A stretch of 64,000 bases of DNA from the NCBI GenBank assembly GCA_030680795.1, contig JAUXUL010000048.1, positions 1 to 64,000 of the forward strand. Reading direction: 5' to 3'. Source of the stretch: Anaerolineales bacterium. Lineage in GTDB: Bacteria > Chloroflexota > Anaerolineae > Anaerolineales > Villigracilaceae. Of the stretch, positions 49,815 to 58,005 are shown one piece after another. The notes under the pieces are model-generated. The model had not been told where the DNA came from. It saw nothing but the letters and a program-made list of their open reading frames with translations, and did not search any database. How positions within the stretch are numbered: the first letter of the stretch is position 1; the number at the start of each line of letters is the position of its first letter. Made by a program: the position numbers and the translations under genes.

Positions 49815-50846
49815 CTACGTTTTACTCACCCTCGCCCTCATCACATATTGATTGACCGCCCCAAAGCGGTATTTATATTCCTCATCGCCGCGCATGAAAT
49901 CGAATTCGTAGCGTTTGTTTTCGCAGCACCACTGTAAAACATAACTAAGCAAGACCCAGCCGGGGGAAAGATCCATGAAAGCGCGGTTGACGCCGGCGTT
50001 GTAGCCCCATAGTTTATTGTTGTAATCAAAATTGAGATAAGCCGCGATGCGCTTACCATCTGCTTCGAGGAAGGCCAGCCACAGCCAGCCGTTTTCGTGC
50101 GCGGCGCGGATGATCGCGCGCATTTGAGCGCGCATGGGTTCATGCAGAAAACCTGCTTTGCCCTGATCGTATTCCATCAGACCGAGAAACAAATCTATTT
50201 CAGCTTCGGGATTTTCCATGTCTGATATGAACCAGCGCACACCGCGTCTGCTTTCTTCGGCGCGGCGCATTTTACGTCGGATCTCGTGGCGTTGTTTCTT
50301 TTCCACGCGACTGAGGTATTCATCGAAATCACCGTTCAAGGCGATGCGCGGGGTCGGACGATACATCTCTTCGTGATGAGTCCAGCCGCGTAGCGCAGAT
50401 TCTGTTTTGAGCACGGCCAGGGTTGGGGATGTATCGGGCAGGTTATACCAATCGAGGCCAGACCAATTGTAGGGGCGGGGTGACCCCGGCCGTACTTGAT
50501 CCGATGCCAGAAAGTCCAATAATCCAGTGATGAAACGCGCGTGGTCATTCATCCGCACGATCAGATCGAGATAATCGGATATTTCAATGCTTCCGATTAA
50601 AAGAAGCGCGGGCTGGTTTTCGTATTCCGCAATGAAGAGCGGCGCGATACCGATGAGTTTTTCATCCTCGCGCGCGGTTATTAAAACCAACTGGGCATTT
50701 TGCCATTCACCGCCGCCGCGATGTTCCCACCAGGCATATTGATATTCATAACGCAAAAATGGAGTATTACTGACCGAGTCTTTCAACAGGTCGTTCCACT
50801 CCTGCACGTTTATTTCCGAGAAATCTTTGTGAAGTGTATATTCCAT
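49815..50846 (-). CDS. FemAB/BioF2-like GNAT acetyltransferase
   Basis: 343 aa with a double GNAT/FemX fold: N-terminal TPFLRYEYQYAWWEHRGGGEWQNAQLVLITA, middle KKQRHEIRRKMRRAEESRR and C-terminal LAFLEADGKRIAAYLNFDYNNKLWGYNAGVNRAFMDLSPGWVLL (PF13480-type). These enzymes add acyl groups or amino acids in envelope or polysaccharide work; the substrate is unknown. Residues 117-127 (QVRPGSPRPYN) lie in a GC-rich repeat-like sequence, described separately. Its 3' end is duplicated as the relic at 49050. Confidence 0.83.
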   Translation of the reverse strand: MEYTLHKDFSEINVQEWNDLLKDSVSNTPFLRYEYQYAWWEHRGGGEWQNAQLVLITAREDEKLIGIAPLFIAEYENQPALLLIGSIEISDYLDLIVRMNDHARFITGLLDFLASDQVRPGSPRPYNWSGLDWYNLPDTSPTLAVLKTESALRGWTHHEEMYRPTPRIALNGDFDEYLSRVEKKQRHEIRRKMRRAEESRRGVRWFISDMENPEAEIDLFLGLMEYDQGKAGFLHEPMRAQMRAIIRAAHENGWLWLAFLEADGKRIAAYLNFDYNNKLWGYNAGVNRAFMDLSPGWVLLSYVLQWCCENKRYEFDFMRGDEEYKYRFGAVNQYVMRARVSKT

Positions 50847-50939
50847 AACCGCCGAATTTTACCAGTATAATGATGGCGTAGTGTATCCTTTAGGAAGTTG
50901 AAACGCATACTTGGATAGGCGCTTAAGGTTTATTCTTAC

Positions 50940-53390
50940 ATGACTCTCGATCTTACTCTTGCACCCCTCTATCGAATTAATGGACAGGAAATTGCCAGCC
51001 TGCCCGGTTTGTTTGTGCAAAGACCGCCGCGAACTGCGACGCGCGGCCGCGCGCAGGATAGGCTGGTGGTATATTTATTGTTGACAGGCAATGCGGTTTT
51101 TTCTGTAGCTGAATACATGCAAACAGCGCAGAATGCGGCAAATGTTTTTTACAAAACCTCGGGGTCACTGACCAGCGCCCTGCGCGCCGCAACAGAAAAT
51201 GTAAATAAAGACCTGCTCGAACGCAACATGTCCACCAGCGGGCGAGGTCAATATGCAAGCGGCTGGCTGACACTCGCCGCGCTGCGTGATTCACAATGCA
51301 CGCTTTCAATGAGCGGTCCCATGCAGGTTTTTTGGTTTGGGCAAAACGAAACCCGCCACATCCACGAACCTGGCACATCAGGCAAGGGGCTGGGCACAAG
51401 CCAGAAGACAAATATTTATTATGCTCAAATCTCTTTGAATACAAGGGATCGTATGCTTTTTTTTGGAAGAGCGCCTGGCGCCTGGGAAAGCACATTGATT
51501 GACCCGCGCCCCTCCTCATTGGAAGCCATGCGCCGCCGCCTTTCCACGTTGACAAGGGAAGACTTGAACGCAGTCTTGATCCAGGCAACGGAAGGCAAAG
51601 GCGCTTTGAATCTATTAAAGGGGACTGCTGAATTAATTGAACAAAAAGAAGAAGAAGACCAAACACCGCCTCCTTCTTTAACCCTTCGACACGCTCAGGG
51701 CGACGCTTCAAGCCTGCCTGGCCGCGAGCAGGCAGAATCCACGCCTCAGCCCTACGACTCGGCTCACAGCGTCCCGCTGCCTGCGCGCGAGGACGAGCCG
51801 GATTCCACCACCGATTTACCCGCGCATGTTCTGCATCCCTCGGCATACGCCATTCCACCGCAACAAGAACTATACGCCACCCCGCCAGCGAGCATGCCGC
51901 GTGATTTTCCAGTATCCATTCCGAGAGCGCAACACCCCAAGCCAGACGACTCAATTGAACCAACTTCTCTTGAAATTGAAGAGCACAGTGAAGTAGAAGA
52001 AATTTCCATCCCTGAAAAAGCGGGACTGCCCACCCCCCCGCGAGAACCATCCATACAAATGCGGCAAACTGCGAAGGCAATTGCAACCGGCATACAATCC
52101 ACCCGCCGCTTGAGCGATACCCTTGGCGAAAAATTCAGGAATTTCCTCCCGCGCTTGTTACCAAACACCGAGGCGGTTAAAACTCCGCTGCCTTCCTCCT
52201 CTTTGATGATCTTCATGGCGATCCTGATCCCCTTGATGGTGGTCACAATTGCCAGCGTGGTCTATCTGCGTTATGGGCGCAGTGAACAATATGACTCCTA
52301 TTTGAGACAGGCGCAGCAAACGCGTGATCAGGCGGGTTCTCTCAGCAACGCCGTAGAACAACGCATCGCCTGGGAAAATGTTTTACTGAATGTGGAGATC
52401 GCCGAATCACACCGCGAAACTTCTGATACGATCAGCCTCCGCCAGGAAGCGGAAACCAAGCTCGATCAACTCCTTGGCATTACCCGCATGCAGTTCAACC
52501 CTGCTTTCAGTAGTGACCTTGGCATTGATATCAGCCGCATGGCGGCCAGCCAAACAGACCTCTTCCTGCTCAACGCAGCAAAAGGAGAAGCGCTGCGGGC
52601 CTTTCCAGCCGCCGGCGGACGCGGCTTTCAATTGGATACAACTTTCAGCTGCAAGCCGGGCGTTTATGGCAATTACACTGTCGGCCCGTTTGTGGATATT
52701 TTGGCTCTGCCGGGGCTGAACTCCATCAACGCTACTTTGCTTGGTATTGATGCAAGCGGTAATCTCTTATATTGCGCGCCGGGGCAAGTGGCGCAAGCCA
52801 TTCCCCTGCCCCCACCAGATACAAACTGGGGACGCGTGACTGCCTTTACACTGGATAGCGGGAATCTGTTTGTCTTGGATTCGCCCGCGCGCGCCGTATG
52901 GGTCTATAATGGCAAAGATGGAACCTTCGTGGATCGTCCATATTTCTTCTTCGGTCAGCAAACCCCTACTCAGGATGTAATTGATTTCATCGTATCCGGC
53001 GATGAACTGTATATGCTTCACGCGGACGGACATCTCTCCAATTGCTCATACAGCCGCACTGTATCAAGTTCATCACAATGCCTGGATCCGCTCCCGATGA
53101 TAAATCCATTTAAAGCCTATCAGGATATTGACCTGTTCGCCACGGCGCACTTCACACAATTGCTTTTCGCCGCGCCCCCGGATCAATCCATCCTGTTACT
53201 GGATGCAGACACACAGGGTGTCTTGCGGTTTTCACCACGAACACTCGAATTGCAAAACCAACTCCGCCCAACAACGGGAACAGCCAACTCGATCCCCTCC
53301 GGAGCTATCGGCGCGGTAACTGTCAGCCCCAATCATGTATTATATCTGGCAGTGGATGGTCAGGTTTATTTCGCGTTGAACATGCCTTGA
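50940..53390 (+). CDS. Membrane protein with PP2C-like N-domain and C-terminal beta-propeller
   Basis: 816 aa. Residues ~1-235 resemble a PPM/PP2C fold (NVNKDLLERNMSTSGRGQYASGWLTLAALRDSQCTLSMSGPMQVFWFG), but the metal-binding DG pairs are not visible, so it is probably inactive. Residues ~245-410 are a proline/acid-rich linker, part of it repeat-like. A single membrane helix at ~420-442 (LMIFMAILIPLMVVTIASVVYL) is followed by a ~370-residue repetitive beta region with blocks like LFVLDSPARAVWVYNGKDGTF, suggesting a propeller. The topology puts the phosphatase-like part in the cytoplasm and the propeller outside. Not recognised by name. Confidence 0.65.
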   Translation: MTLDLTLAPLYRINGQEIASLPGLFVQRPPRTATRGRAQDRLVVYLLLTGNAVFSVAEYMQTAQNAANVFYKTSGSLTSALRAATENVNKDLLERNMSTSGRGQYASGWLTLAALRDSQCTLSMSGPMQVFWFGQNETRHIHEPGTSGKGLGTSQKTNIYYAQISLNTRDRMLFFGRAPGAWESTLIDPRPSSLEAMRRRLSTLTREDLNAVLIQATEGKGALNLLKGTAELIEQKEEEDQTPPPSLTLRHAQGDASSLPGREQAESTPQPYDSAHSVPLPAREDEPDSTTDLPAHVLHPSAYAIPPQQELYATPPASMPRDFPVSIPRAQHPKPDDSIEPTSLEIEEHSEVEEISIPEKAGLPTPPREPSIQMRQTAKAIATGIQSTRRLSDTLGEKFRNFLPRLLPNTEAVKTPLPSSSLMIFMAILIPLMVVTIASVVYLRYGRSEQYDSYLRQAQQTRDQAGSLSNAVEQRIAWENVLLNVEIAESHRETSDTISLRQEAETKLDQLLGITRMQFNPAFSSDLGIDISRMAASQTDLFLLNAAKGEALRAFPAAGGRGFQLDTTFSCKPGVYGNYTVGPFVDILALPGLNSINATLLGIDASGNLLYCAPGQVAQAIPLPPPDTNWGRVTAFTLDSGNLFVLDSPARAVWVYNGKDGTFVDRPYFFFGQQTPTQDVIDFIVSGDELYMLHADGHLSNCSYSRTVSSSSQCLDPLPMINPFKAYQDIDLFATAHFTQLLFAAPPDQSILLLDADTQGVLRFSPRTLELQNQLRPTTGTANSIPSGAIGAVTVSPNHVLYLAVDGQVYFALNMP

Positions 53391-53405
53391 TCCAAAGGAG
53401 AATTT

Positions 53406-54389
53406 ATGCCCAGTGGTTTAAGTTCGCTTCTAAAACTTTTCGTACCTGCCAAATACCCTGCAGATAGCGCCACGGAGCCTGCTCGGATCACACAGACCAA
53501 GGTTCTCCTGCTGGTGTATGACCCCGTCATGGATAAAACAACTGGGATGAAACTCTCTCAAAAACAAAAGTGGTTCCGCCCATCAGATTTGGTCACCGCC
53601 TGTATGTCCGATATGATCGAGGTCAGCGGCGGGATGGCTCGCTACCAGATCGTTGAGCGTGTGGAGGTGGATGAGTTCCCTGCCAAAACAGATGGATTCC
53701 GATACACCCCGCAGACTTACATGGATGTCCTGCGCGGCACAACCTCGCCGCACATGCCGCAGGAAGTCAATTACCAGGCCGTCATCAGCAAATATAATAT
53801 CCTGAAGCGCGTGGCAGGAAATGTTATAGACGAAGTGTGGATCTTTGGTTTCCCCCACGCAGGTTTTTACGAATCGGTCATGGGCGGGCCGGGCGCATTT
53901 TGGTGCAACGCGCTTCCATTGAACAATACGTCAGCCAGCAAACGCCGCTTTGTCATAATGGGATTTTCCTACGAAAGACAAGTCGGTGAAATGCTGGAAG
54001 CGTATGGACACCGTGCAGAATCGATCATGTACAAGACCTTTAGTAAATTAAACGGCGAAGCAAATTTGTGGAAACGCTACATGCAGTATGAAAAGATCGC
54101 ACCGGGCAGAGCCGCATGCGGCAATATCCACTTTGCTCCCAACAGCCAGGTGGAATATGATTGGAACAATGCTGCCCCTGTAAAAAGTGAATGCCATGAC
54201 TGGCTATTGAACTTTCCCAATTTTAAAGGAGACGTACGCACTGTTGTTTCTTCAGAATGGGGAAACGGCGACACCCGCGCACATCACAAGTGGTGGTTCA
54301 ACCACTTCCCACGCGTGGCAGGACGCAAAAACGGGATACACAACAACTGGTGGCAGTATGTTGCGGCTCCTCAGCAAGTAATCATTTAG
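53406..54389 (+). CDS. Conserved hypothetical protein (327 aa)
   Basis: Not recognised by name. Motifs such as VDEFPAKTDGFRYTPQTYMDVLRG, DEVWIFGFPHAGFYESVMGGPGAFWCNA and the end HHKWWFNHFPRVAGRKNGIHNNWW are strongly patterned, with many aromatic and histidine residues, and recall uncharacterised proteins of soil bacteria (from memory). GNIHFAPNSQVEYDWNNAAPV looks like another repeat strand. No signal peptide is evident. It follows the previous gene after 15 bp with an AAAGGAG site, so they are an operon and may be partners. Confidence 0.6.
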   Translation: MPSGLSSLLKLFVPAKYPADSATEPARITQTKVLLLVYDPVMDKTTGMKLSQKQKWFRPSDLVTACMSDMIEVSGGMARYQIVERVEVDEFPAKTDGFRYTPQTYMDVLRGTTSPHMPQEVNYQAVISKYNILKRVAGNVIDEVWIFGFPHAGFYESVMGGPGAFWCNALPLNNTSASKRRFVIMGFSYERQVGEMLEAYGHRAESIMYKTFSKLNGEANLWKRYMQYEKIAPGRAACGNIHFAPNSQVEYDWNNAAPVKSECHDWLLNFPNFKGDVRTVVSSEWGNGDTRAHHKWWFNHFPRVAGRKNGIHNNWWQYVAAPQQVII

Positions 54390-54401
54390 AATGGTTTCGT
54401 T

Positions 54402-54432
54402 ATTCGCGCTTGAGTTTGAGCGCGAATTTTCC
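54402..54432 (+). terminator. Terminator after the 50940-54389 gene pair
   Basis: ATTCGCGCT (54402-54410) pairs with AGCGCGAAT (54419-54427) and is followed by TTTTCC. Confidence 0.75.
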
Positions 54433-54439
54433 TTCAATG

Positions 54440-54458
54440 AATAACTCACCTGACGCAG
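54440..54458. repeat. Solo end of the MITE-like family
   Basis: AATAACTCACCTGACGCAG matches the right-end TIR of the elements at 6536 and 23546 (inverse of CTGCGTAAGGTGAGTTATT) with one or two differences. No opposite end follows. Confidence 0.55.
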
Positions 54459-54493
54459 ACAGCCGCATTTTAGGCATGTTACAATGCGACGCC

Positions 54494-55258
54494 TCAACCG
54501 CCCGACCAAACTTGATACAGACCCAGCCTGCCATTCTCTCCATCGGATAAAAAAGAATCGCTCACACTCATCCCGGCCTGCTCAGCCAGCCCAAGCAGTT
54601 CCTCCACTGAAAAATGATGGGCATACCGCAATCCCTGTCCCCCGCTGCGCCAATCGAGCAAATAATCCCCTTCATCCACATCGCTACTTGACAAACCAAC
54701 CATGTCCCAGGGTTGGATCCTGGCTTTCAATTTTTCACTGTTCAAAAACTGCCAGTTGGACAGAATGAATTTCCCATTTGGCTTCAATAATTTCTGCACG
54801 GTCCGCAATATATCCAAACGAATCTCGTTGGATGGGATATGATGCAAAGCTGCAAACATCGTGATCACTGACCACCCTCCGCTTTTTTCGCTCAAGGCGG
54901 AGTCCCCGCCGCCGTCCCCGGCGGCGGGAGCAGTTAATAATTGTTCACTGTTCGCTGATAACTGTGTCAGGTCAACTTTGCGGAAAATAACCTCGGGCGC
55001 AGATTCTGCATTTCGAAGCAAAGGCAGGTTAAAGTCCACGCCGAGAAGCGGCTGTTTGTGACCACGTCTGCTGATCTCGTGCAGGAAAATTCCGTTGCCG
55101 CATCCCAAATCCAAAACGGAATCATCATCCTGAATCGAATTGAGAATTTTTTTTACCCCGGGCTGCAAGCGCTGGCGCGTGGCTGAAAAAGAATCGCCGA
55201 AGCGGTTGTAAAATTCGCGGTTTATCGTAAGCAGGCGTTCGGCTGTGGCAGAATTCAT
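54494..55258 (-). CDS. Class I SAM-dependent methyltransferase
   Basis: 254 aa. SVLDLGCGNGIFLHEI (motif I), LLGVDFNLPLLRNA (acidic strand 2), SVITMFAALHHIPSNEIRLDILRTVQKLLKPNGKFILSNW (post-motif region). Residues ~97-121 (TQLSANSEQLLTAPAAGDGGGDSALSEKSGGW region) are a repeat-derived insert in a loop between strands. The substrate is unknown; it is divergent from elp3, and relatives may act on tRNA, but this is only context. Confidence 0.82.
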   Translation of the reverse strand: MNSATAERLLTINREFYNRFGDSFSATRQRLQPGVKKILNSIQDDDSVLDLGCGNGIFLHEISRRGHKQPLLGVDFNLPLLRNAESAPEVIFRKVDLTQLSANSEQLLTAPAAGDGGGDSALSEKSGGWSVITMFAALHHIPSNEIRLDILRTVQKLLKPNGKFILSNWQFLNSEKLKARIQPWDMVGLSSSDVDEGDYLLDWRSGGQGLRYAHHFSVEELLGLAEQAGMSVSDSFLSDGENGRLGLYQVWSGG

Positions 55259-55334
55259 AACGGCATTATAACGGTATAATCCCGGCAGTTATCGGTGCCC
55301 GAGATCATTCTATTCCCAAAGTAAATAAGGTTTT

Positions 55335-56966
55335 ATGGAAATTTCAGAGAAACGACAACGCTGGAGACAATTCAACACCCTGACCCCGCAGAAGCTGGCG
55401 CTGGCTCATCACGTATTGGATCAGATCCGTGAAGGCAGTGATGTGATGCGGGCGCTGCGCTCTCATCCGCTGGACGCGAAGCGTGGCGGAGGCTATCTGA
55501 CGAAAGCCGCGCTGGTGGCCGCCTACAACCAAATGGTGGCAGCGGGCACGATTGGACCTGACAGGGTTTTGCTCGAACGCATTCGCATGAAACCCATGCG
55601 GACTCTTTCGGGCGTGACCACGGTGACAGTTTTGACAAAGCCGTATCCATGCCCCGGCAAGTGCATCTTCTGCCCCACCGATGTACGCATGCCCAAGAGT
55701 TATCTACCTGACGAGCCTGGGGCGATGCGCGCGCTCGAACATCAATTTGATCCGTACGAGCAGGTCCACGCGCGGATTCGCGCACTTGAAAATCTGGGTC
55801 ACCCAACCGACAAGATCGAATTGCTAATCCTCGGCGGAACCTGGTCGTCTTACAAACGCGATTATCAGGAATGGTTTGTCAAACGCTGTTTCGATGCAAT
55901 GAATGCCTTCACCCCAACCCCTCCTCCAGAGGGAGAGGGGCAATTGGCAAAAGCACACGCGATCAACGAAACCGCGATTCATCGCAATGTCGGCCTCGTA
56001 ATCGAGACGCGCCCCGACGAAATTAATCCCGATGAATTGCGCTGGCTGCGTCATCTCGGCGTGACCAAAGTACAGATGGGCGCGCAAAGTTTTGACGACC
56101 ACATTTTGGAGATCAACAAACGCGGACACGATGTTGAATGCACACGCAAAGCCACAGCCTTACTGCGCGCTGCTGGCTTCAAGATCGTCCTACACTGGAT
56201 GCCAAATCTTTTAGGCGCAACCCCCGAATCAGACCGCAAAGATTTTGAAAAATTCTGGCAGGATTTCTGCCCCGATGAAATAAAAATCTACCCGAATCAA
56301 TTGCTCGCGAATGCTGAACTATATGAATATTGGCAGCGCGGAGAATTTCATCCATACACAACTGAAGAATTAGTGGAGCTCATCGCGGACATCAAACCGA
56401 GCATCCCGCGTTATTGTCGTGTCAACCGTGTAGTTCGTGATATTCCAGGCAATAACGTTGTGGAAGGAAACACGCGCACAAGTCTGCGGCAGGATATTCA
56501 AAGTGAAATGAAAAAGCGCGGCACACACTGTCAATGCATCCGCTGCCGCGAAGTGCGCGGCAAACCTGTCCAGTCAGAAACCTTACACCTCGACGACCTG
56601 ACCTACCAGGCAGGGACAGTCGAGGACCATTTCATTTCCTTCGTCACACCCGACGACGGACTGGCGGGTTTTATCCGCTTGTCATTGCCCGCAAAAGACG
56701 CACCGCTGACTGGCATGTCTGATCTCGATAATGCGGCGCTGATCCGCGAAGTACATGTCTACGGACAATCCCTCGCAGTCGGCGCGGAACAATCCGGCGC
56801 TGCCCAACATTTGGGCCTTGGCACGCGTCTGCTCGAAGAAGCGGAGAACGTGGCGCGCAAAAACGGCTTTTCGCGCATGGCTGTCATCTCTGCCATTGGA
56901 ACACGTCACTATTATCTGGATCGCGGCTTCGAACACGGGGAATACTATTTGGTAAAAAAGATTTAA
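55335..56966 (+). CDS. elp3: tRNA uridine-34 modification enzyme Elp3 (radical SAM / acetyltransferase)
   Basis: 543 aa. An N-terminal tRNA-binding region, a radical-SAM core with the cluster motif YPCPGKCIFCPTD (CxxxxCxxC spacing), and a C-terminal GNAT domain (AAQHLGLGTRLLEEAENVARKNGFSRMAVISAIGTRHYYLDRGFE). It builds the cm5U34 group from acetyl-CoA. Bacterial Elp3 without other Elongator subunits is known from Chloroflexi (Dehalococcoides). An insert with FTPTPPPEGEGQL (~residues 190-204) is a repeat-like sequence in a loop. Confidence 0.94.
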   Translation: MEISEKRQRWRQFNTLTPQKLALAHHVLDQIREGSDVMRALRSHPLDAKRGGGYLTKAALVAAYNQMVAAGTIGPDRVLLERIRMKPMRTLSGVTTVTVLTKPYPCPGKCIFCPTDVRMPKSYLPDEPGAMRALEHQFDPYEQVHARIRALENLGHPTDKIELLILGGTWSSYKRDYQEWFVKRCFDAMNAFTPTPPPEGEGQLAKAHAINETAIHRNVGLVIETRPDEINPDELRWLRHLGVTKVQMGAQSFDDHILEINKRGHDVECTRKATALLRAAGFKIVLHWMPNLLGATPESDRKDFEKFWQDFCPDEIKIYPNQLLANAELYEYWQRGEFHPYTTEELVELIADIKPSIPRYCRVNRVVRDIPGNNVVEGNTRTSLRQDIQSEMKKRGTHCQCIRCREVRGKPVQSETLHLDDLTYQAGTVEDHFISFVTPDDGLAGFIRLSLPAKDAPLTGMSDLDNAALIREVHVYGQSLAVGAEQSGAAQHLGLGTRLLEEAENVARKNGFSRMAVISAIGTRHYYLDRGFEHGEYYLVKKI

Positions 56967-56968
56967 CC

Positions 56969-57063
56969 CGTCATTGCGAGGGCGTTGCTCTTTCGCCTGA
57001 AGCAATCCCCGTTACAATGTTGGAGATTGCTTCATCGGGTAGAACACCCTCCTCGCAATGACG
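56969..57063. repeat. Long palindromic CGTCATTGCGAGG-type element
   Basis: CCGTCATTGCGAGG (start) is inverted as CCTCGCAATGACGG (end at 57063), with an inner GAAGCAATC/GATTGCTTC pair. It fills the elp3-DMT spacer. A diverged copy is at 61556-61680. Confidence 0.75.
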
Positions 57064-57084
57064 GAAAGTTTATATAGGAGAAAA

Positions 57085-58005
57085 TTGAAAACAAAACACT
57101 GGATCGTCTTTATCACCCTCGGCCTCATCTGGAGTTCATCCTTCCTGTGGATCAAAATCGGCGTGCAGGAAATCGGTCCCATGGCGCTGGTTGCATTCCG
57201 CATGTTATTTGGCGCGCTCACGGCGGCAGGCATTGCCATCTATCAAAAAGTGGAATGGCCGCGTGATTGGAAAACCTGGGGTATCTATGCCATTCTCGGT
57301 CCCACCAGCCTCGCCATTCCCATCTTCTTCATCTCGTGGGGCGAGCTGACCATCGACTCAGCCGTCGCGTCCATTCTCAACGCTACAGTTCCATTGTTCA
57401 CGCTTATCATTGCACACTACTGGCTGCACGACGATAAAATGACTGTCCCCAAAGTCGTTGGCTTGTTGATCGGCTTTGCAGGCATCATCCTTCTGTTCAG
57501 CGAAGACCTGCTTGCCAGCAAGCATCTCAATGTCATTGGGCAACTTGCAGTTGTGCTTGCCTCCCTCTTTTATGCGTGGAGCGCGGTTTTTGGACGCAAA
57601 TACACACAACATATTACAGGCGTAGAGCGCGGAGCGCTTCCACTTATTACCGCAACGATCTTTATGTGGGCGATTGGCCCCATTGCAGAAAAGCCATTTT
57701 TAATCCCCACACTTCCTATTACCTGGGTTGCAGTTCTTTGGCTCGGCATACCTGGCTCAGGCCTCGCCATCATCATGTTGTATTATCTTCTTCATGAAAT
57801 CGGACCAACCCGTACAACACTTGTCACTTATCTCTTTCCAGTTGGCGGCGTCATCCTCGGCGTGATCTTCCTCGATGAACAACTTTCGTGGCAATTGCTG
57901 GCGGGCAGTGCACTGATCATCGCGAGTCTTGCAGTCGTGAATTACAAATCCCGCACGTCTCCTTCTAATTTAATGAAACGTGCGGGGAAACCAAAAAACA
58001 CATGA
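57085..58005 (+). CDS. EamA/DMT-family transporter
   Basis: 306 aa from a TTG start after ATAGGAG. Ten hydrophobic helices in two EamA repeats: LGLIWSSSFLWIKIGVQEIGPMALVAFRMLFGAL and ... LFYAWSAVFGRKYTQHITGVERGALPLI, with repeat-end signatures SAVASILNATVPLFTLIIAHYWLHDDKMT and PTRTTLVTYLFPVGGVILGVIFLDEQLSW. It exports small metabolites or amino acids. Its stop overlaps the era start by four bases. Confidence 0.92.
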   Translation: MKTKHWIVFITLGLIWSSSFLWIKIGVQEIGPMALVAFRMLFGALTAAGIAIYQKVEWPRDWKTWGIYAILGPTSLAIPIFFISWGELTIDSAVASILNATVPLFTLIIAHYWLHDDKMTVPKVVGLLIGFAGIILLFSEDLLASKHLNVIGQLAVVLASLFYAWSAVFGRKYTQHITGVERGALPLITATIFMWAIGPIAEKPFLIPTLPITWVAVLWLGIPGSGLAIIMLYYLLHEIGPTRTTLVTYLFPVGGVILGVIFLDEQLSWQLLAGSALIIASLAVVNYKSRTSPSNLMKRAGKPKNT

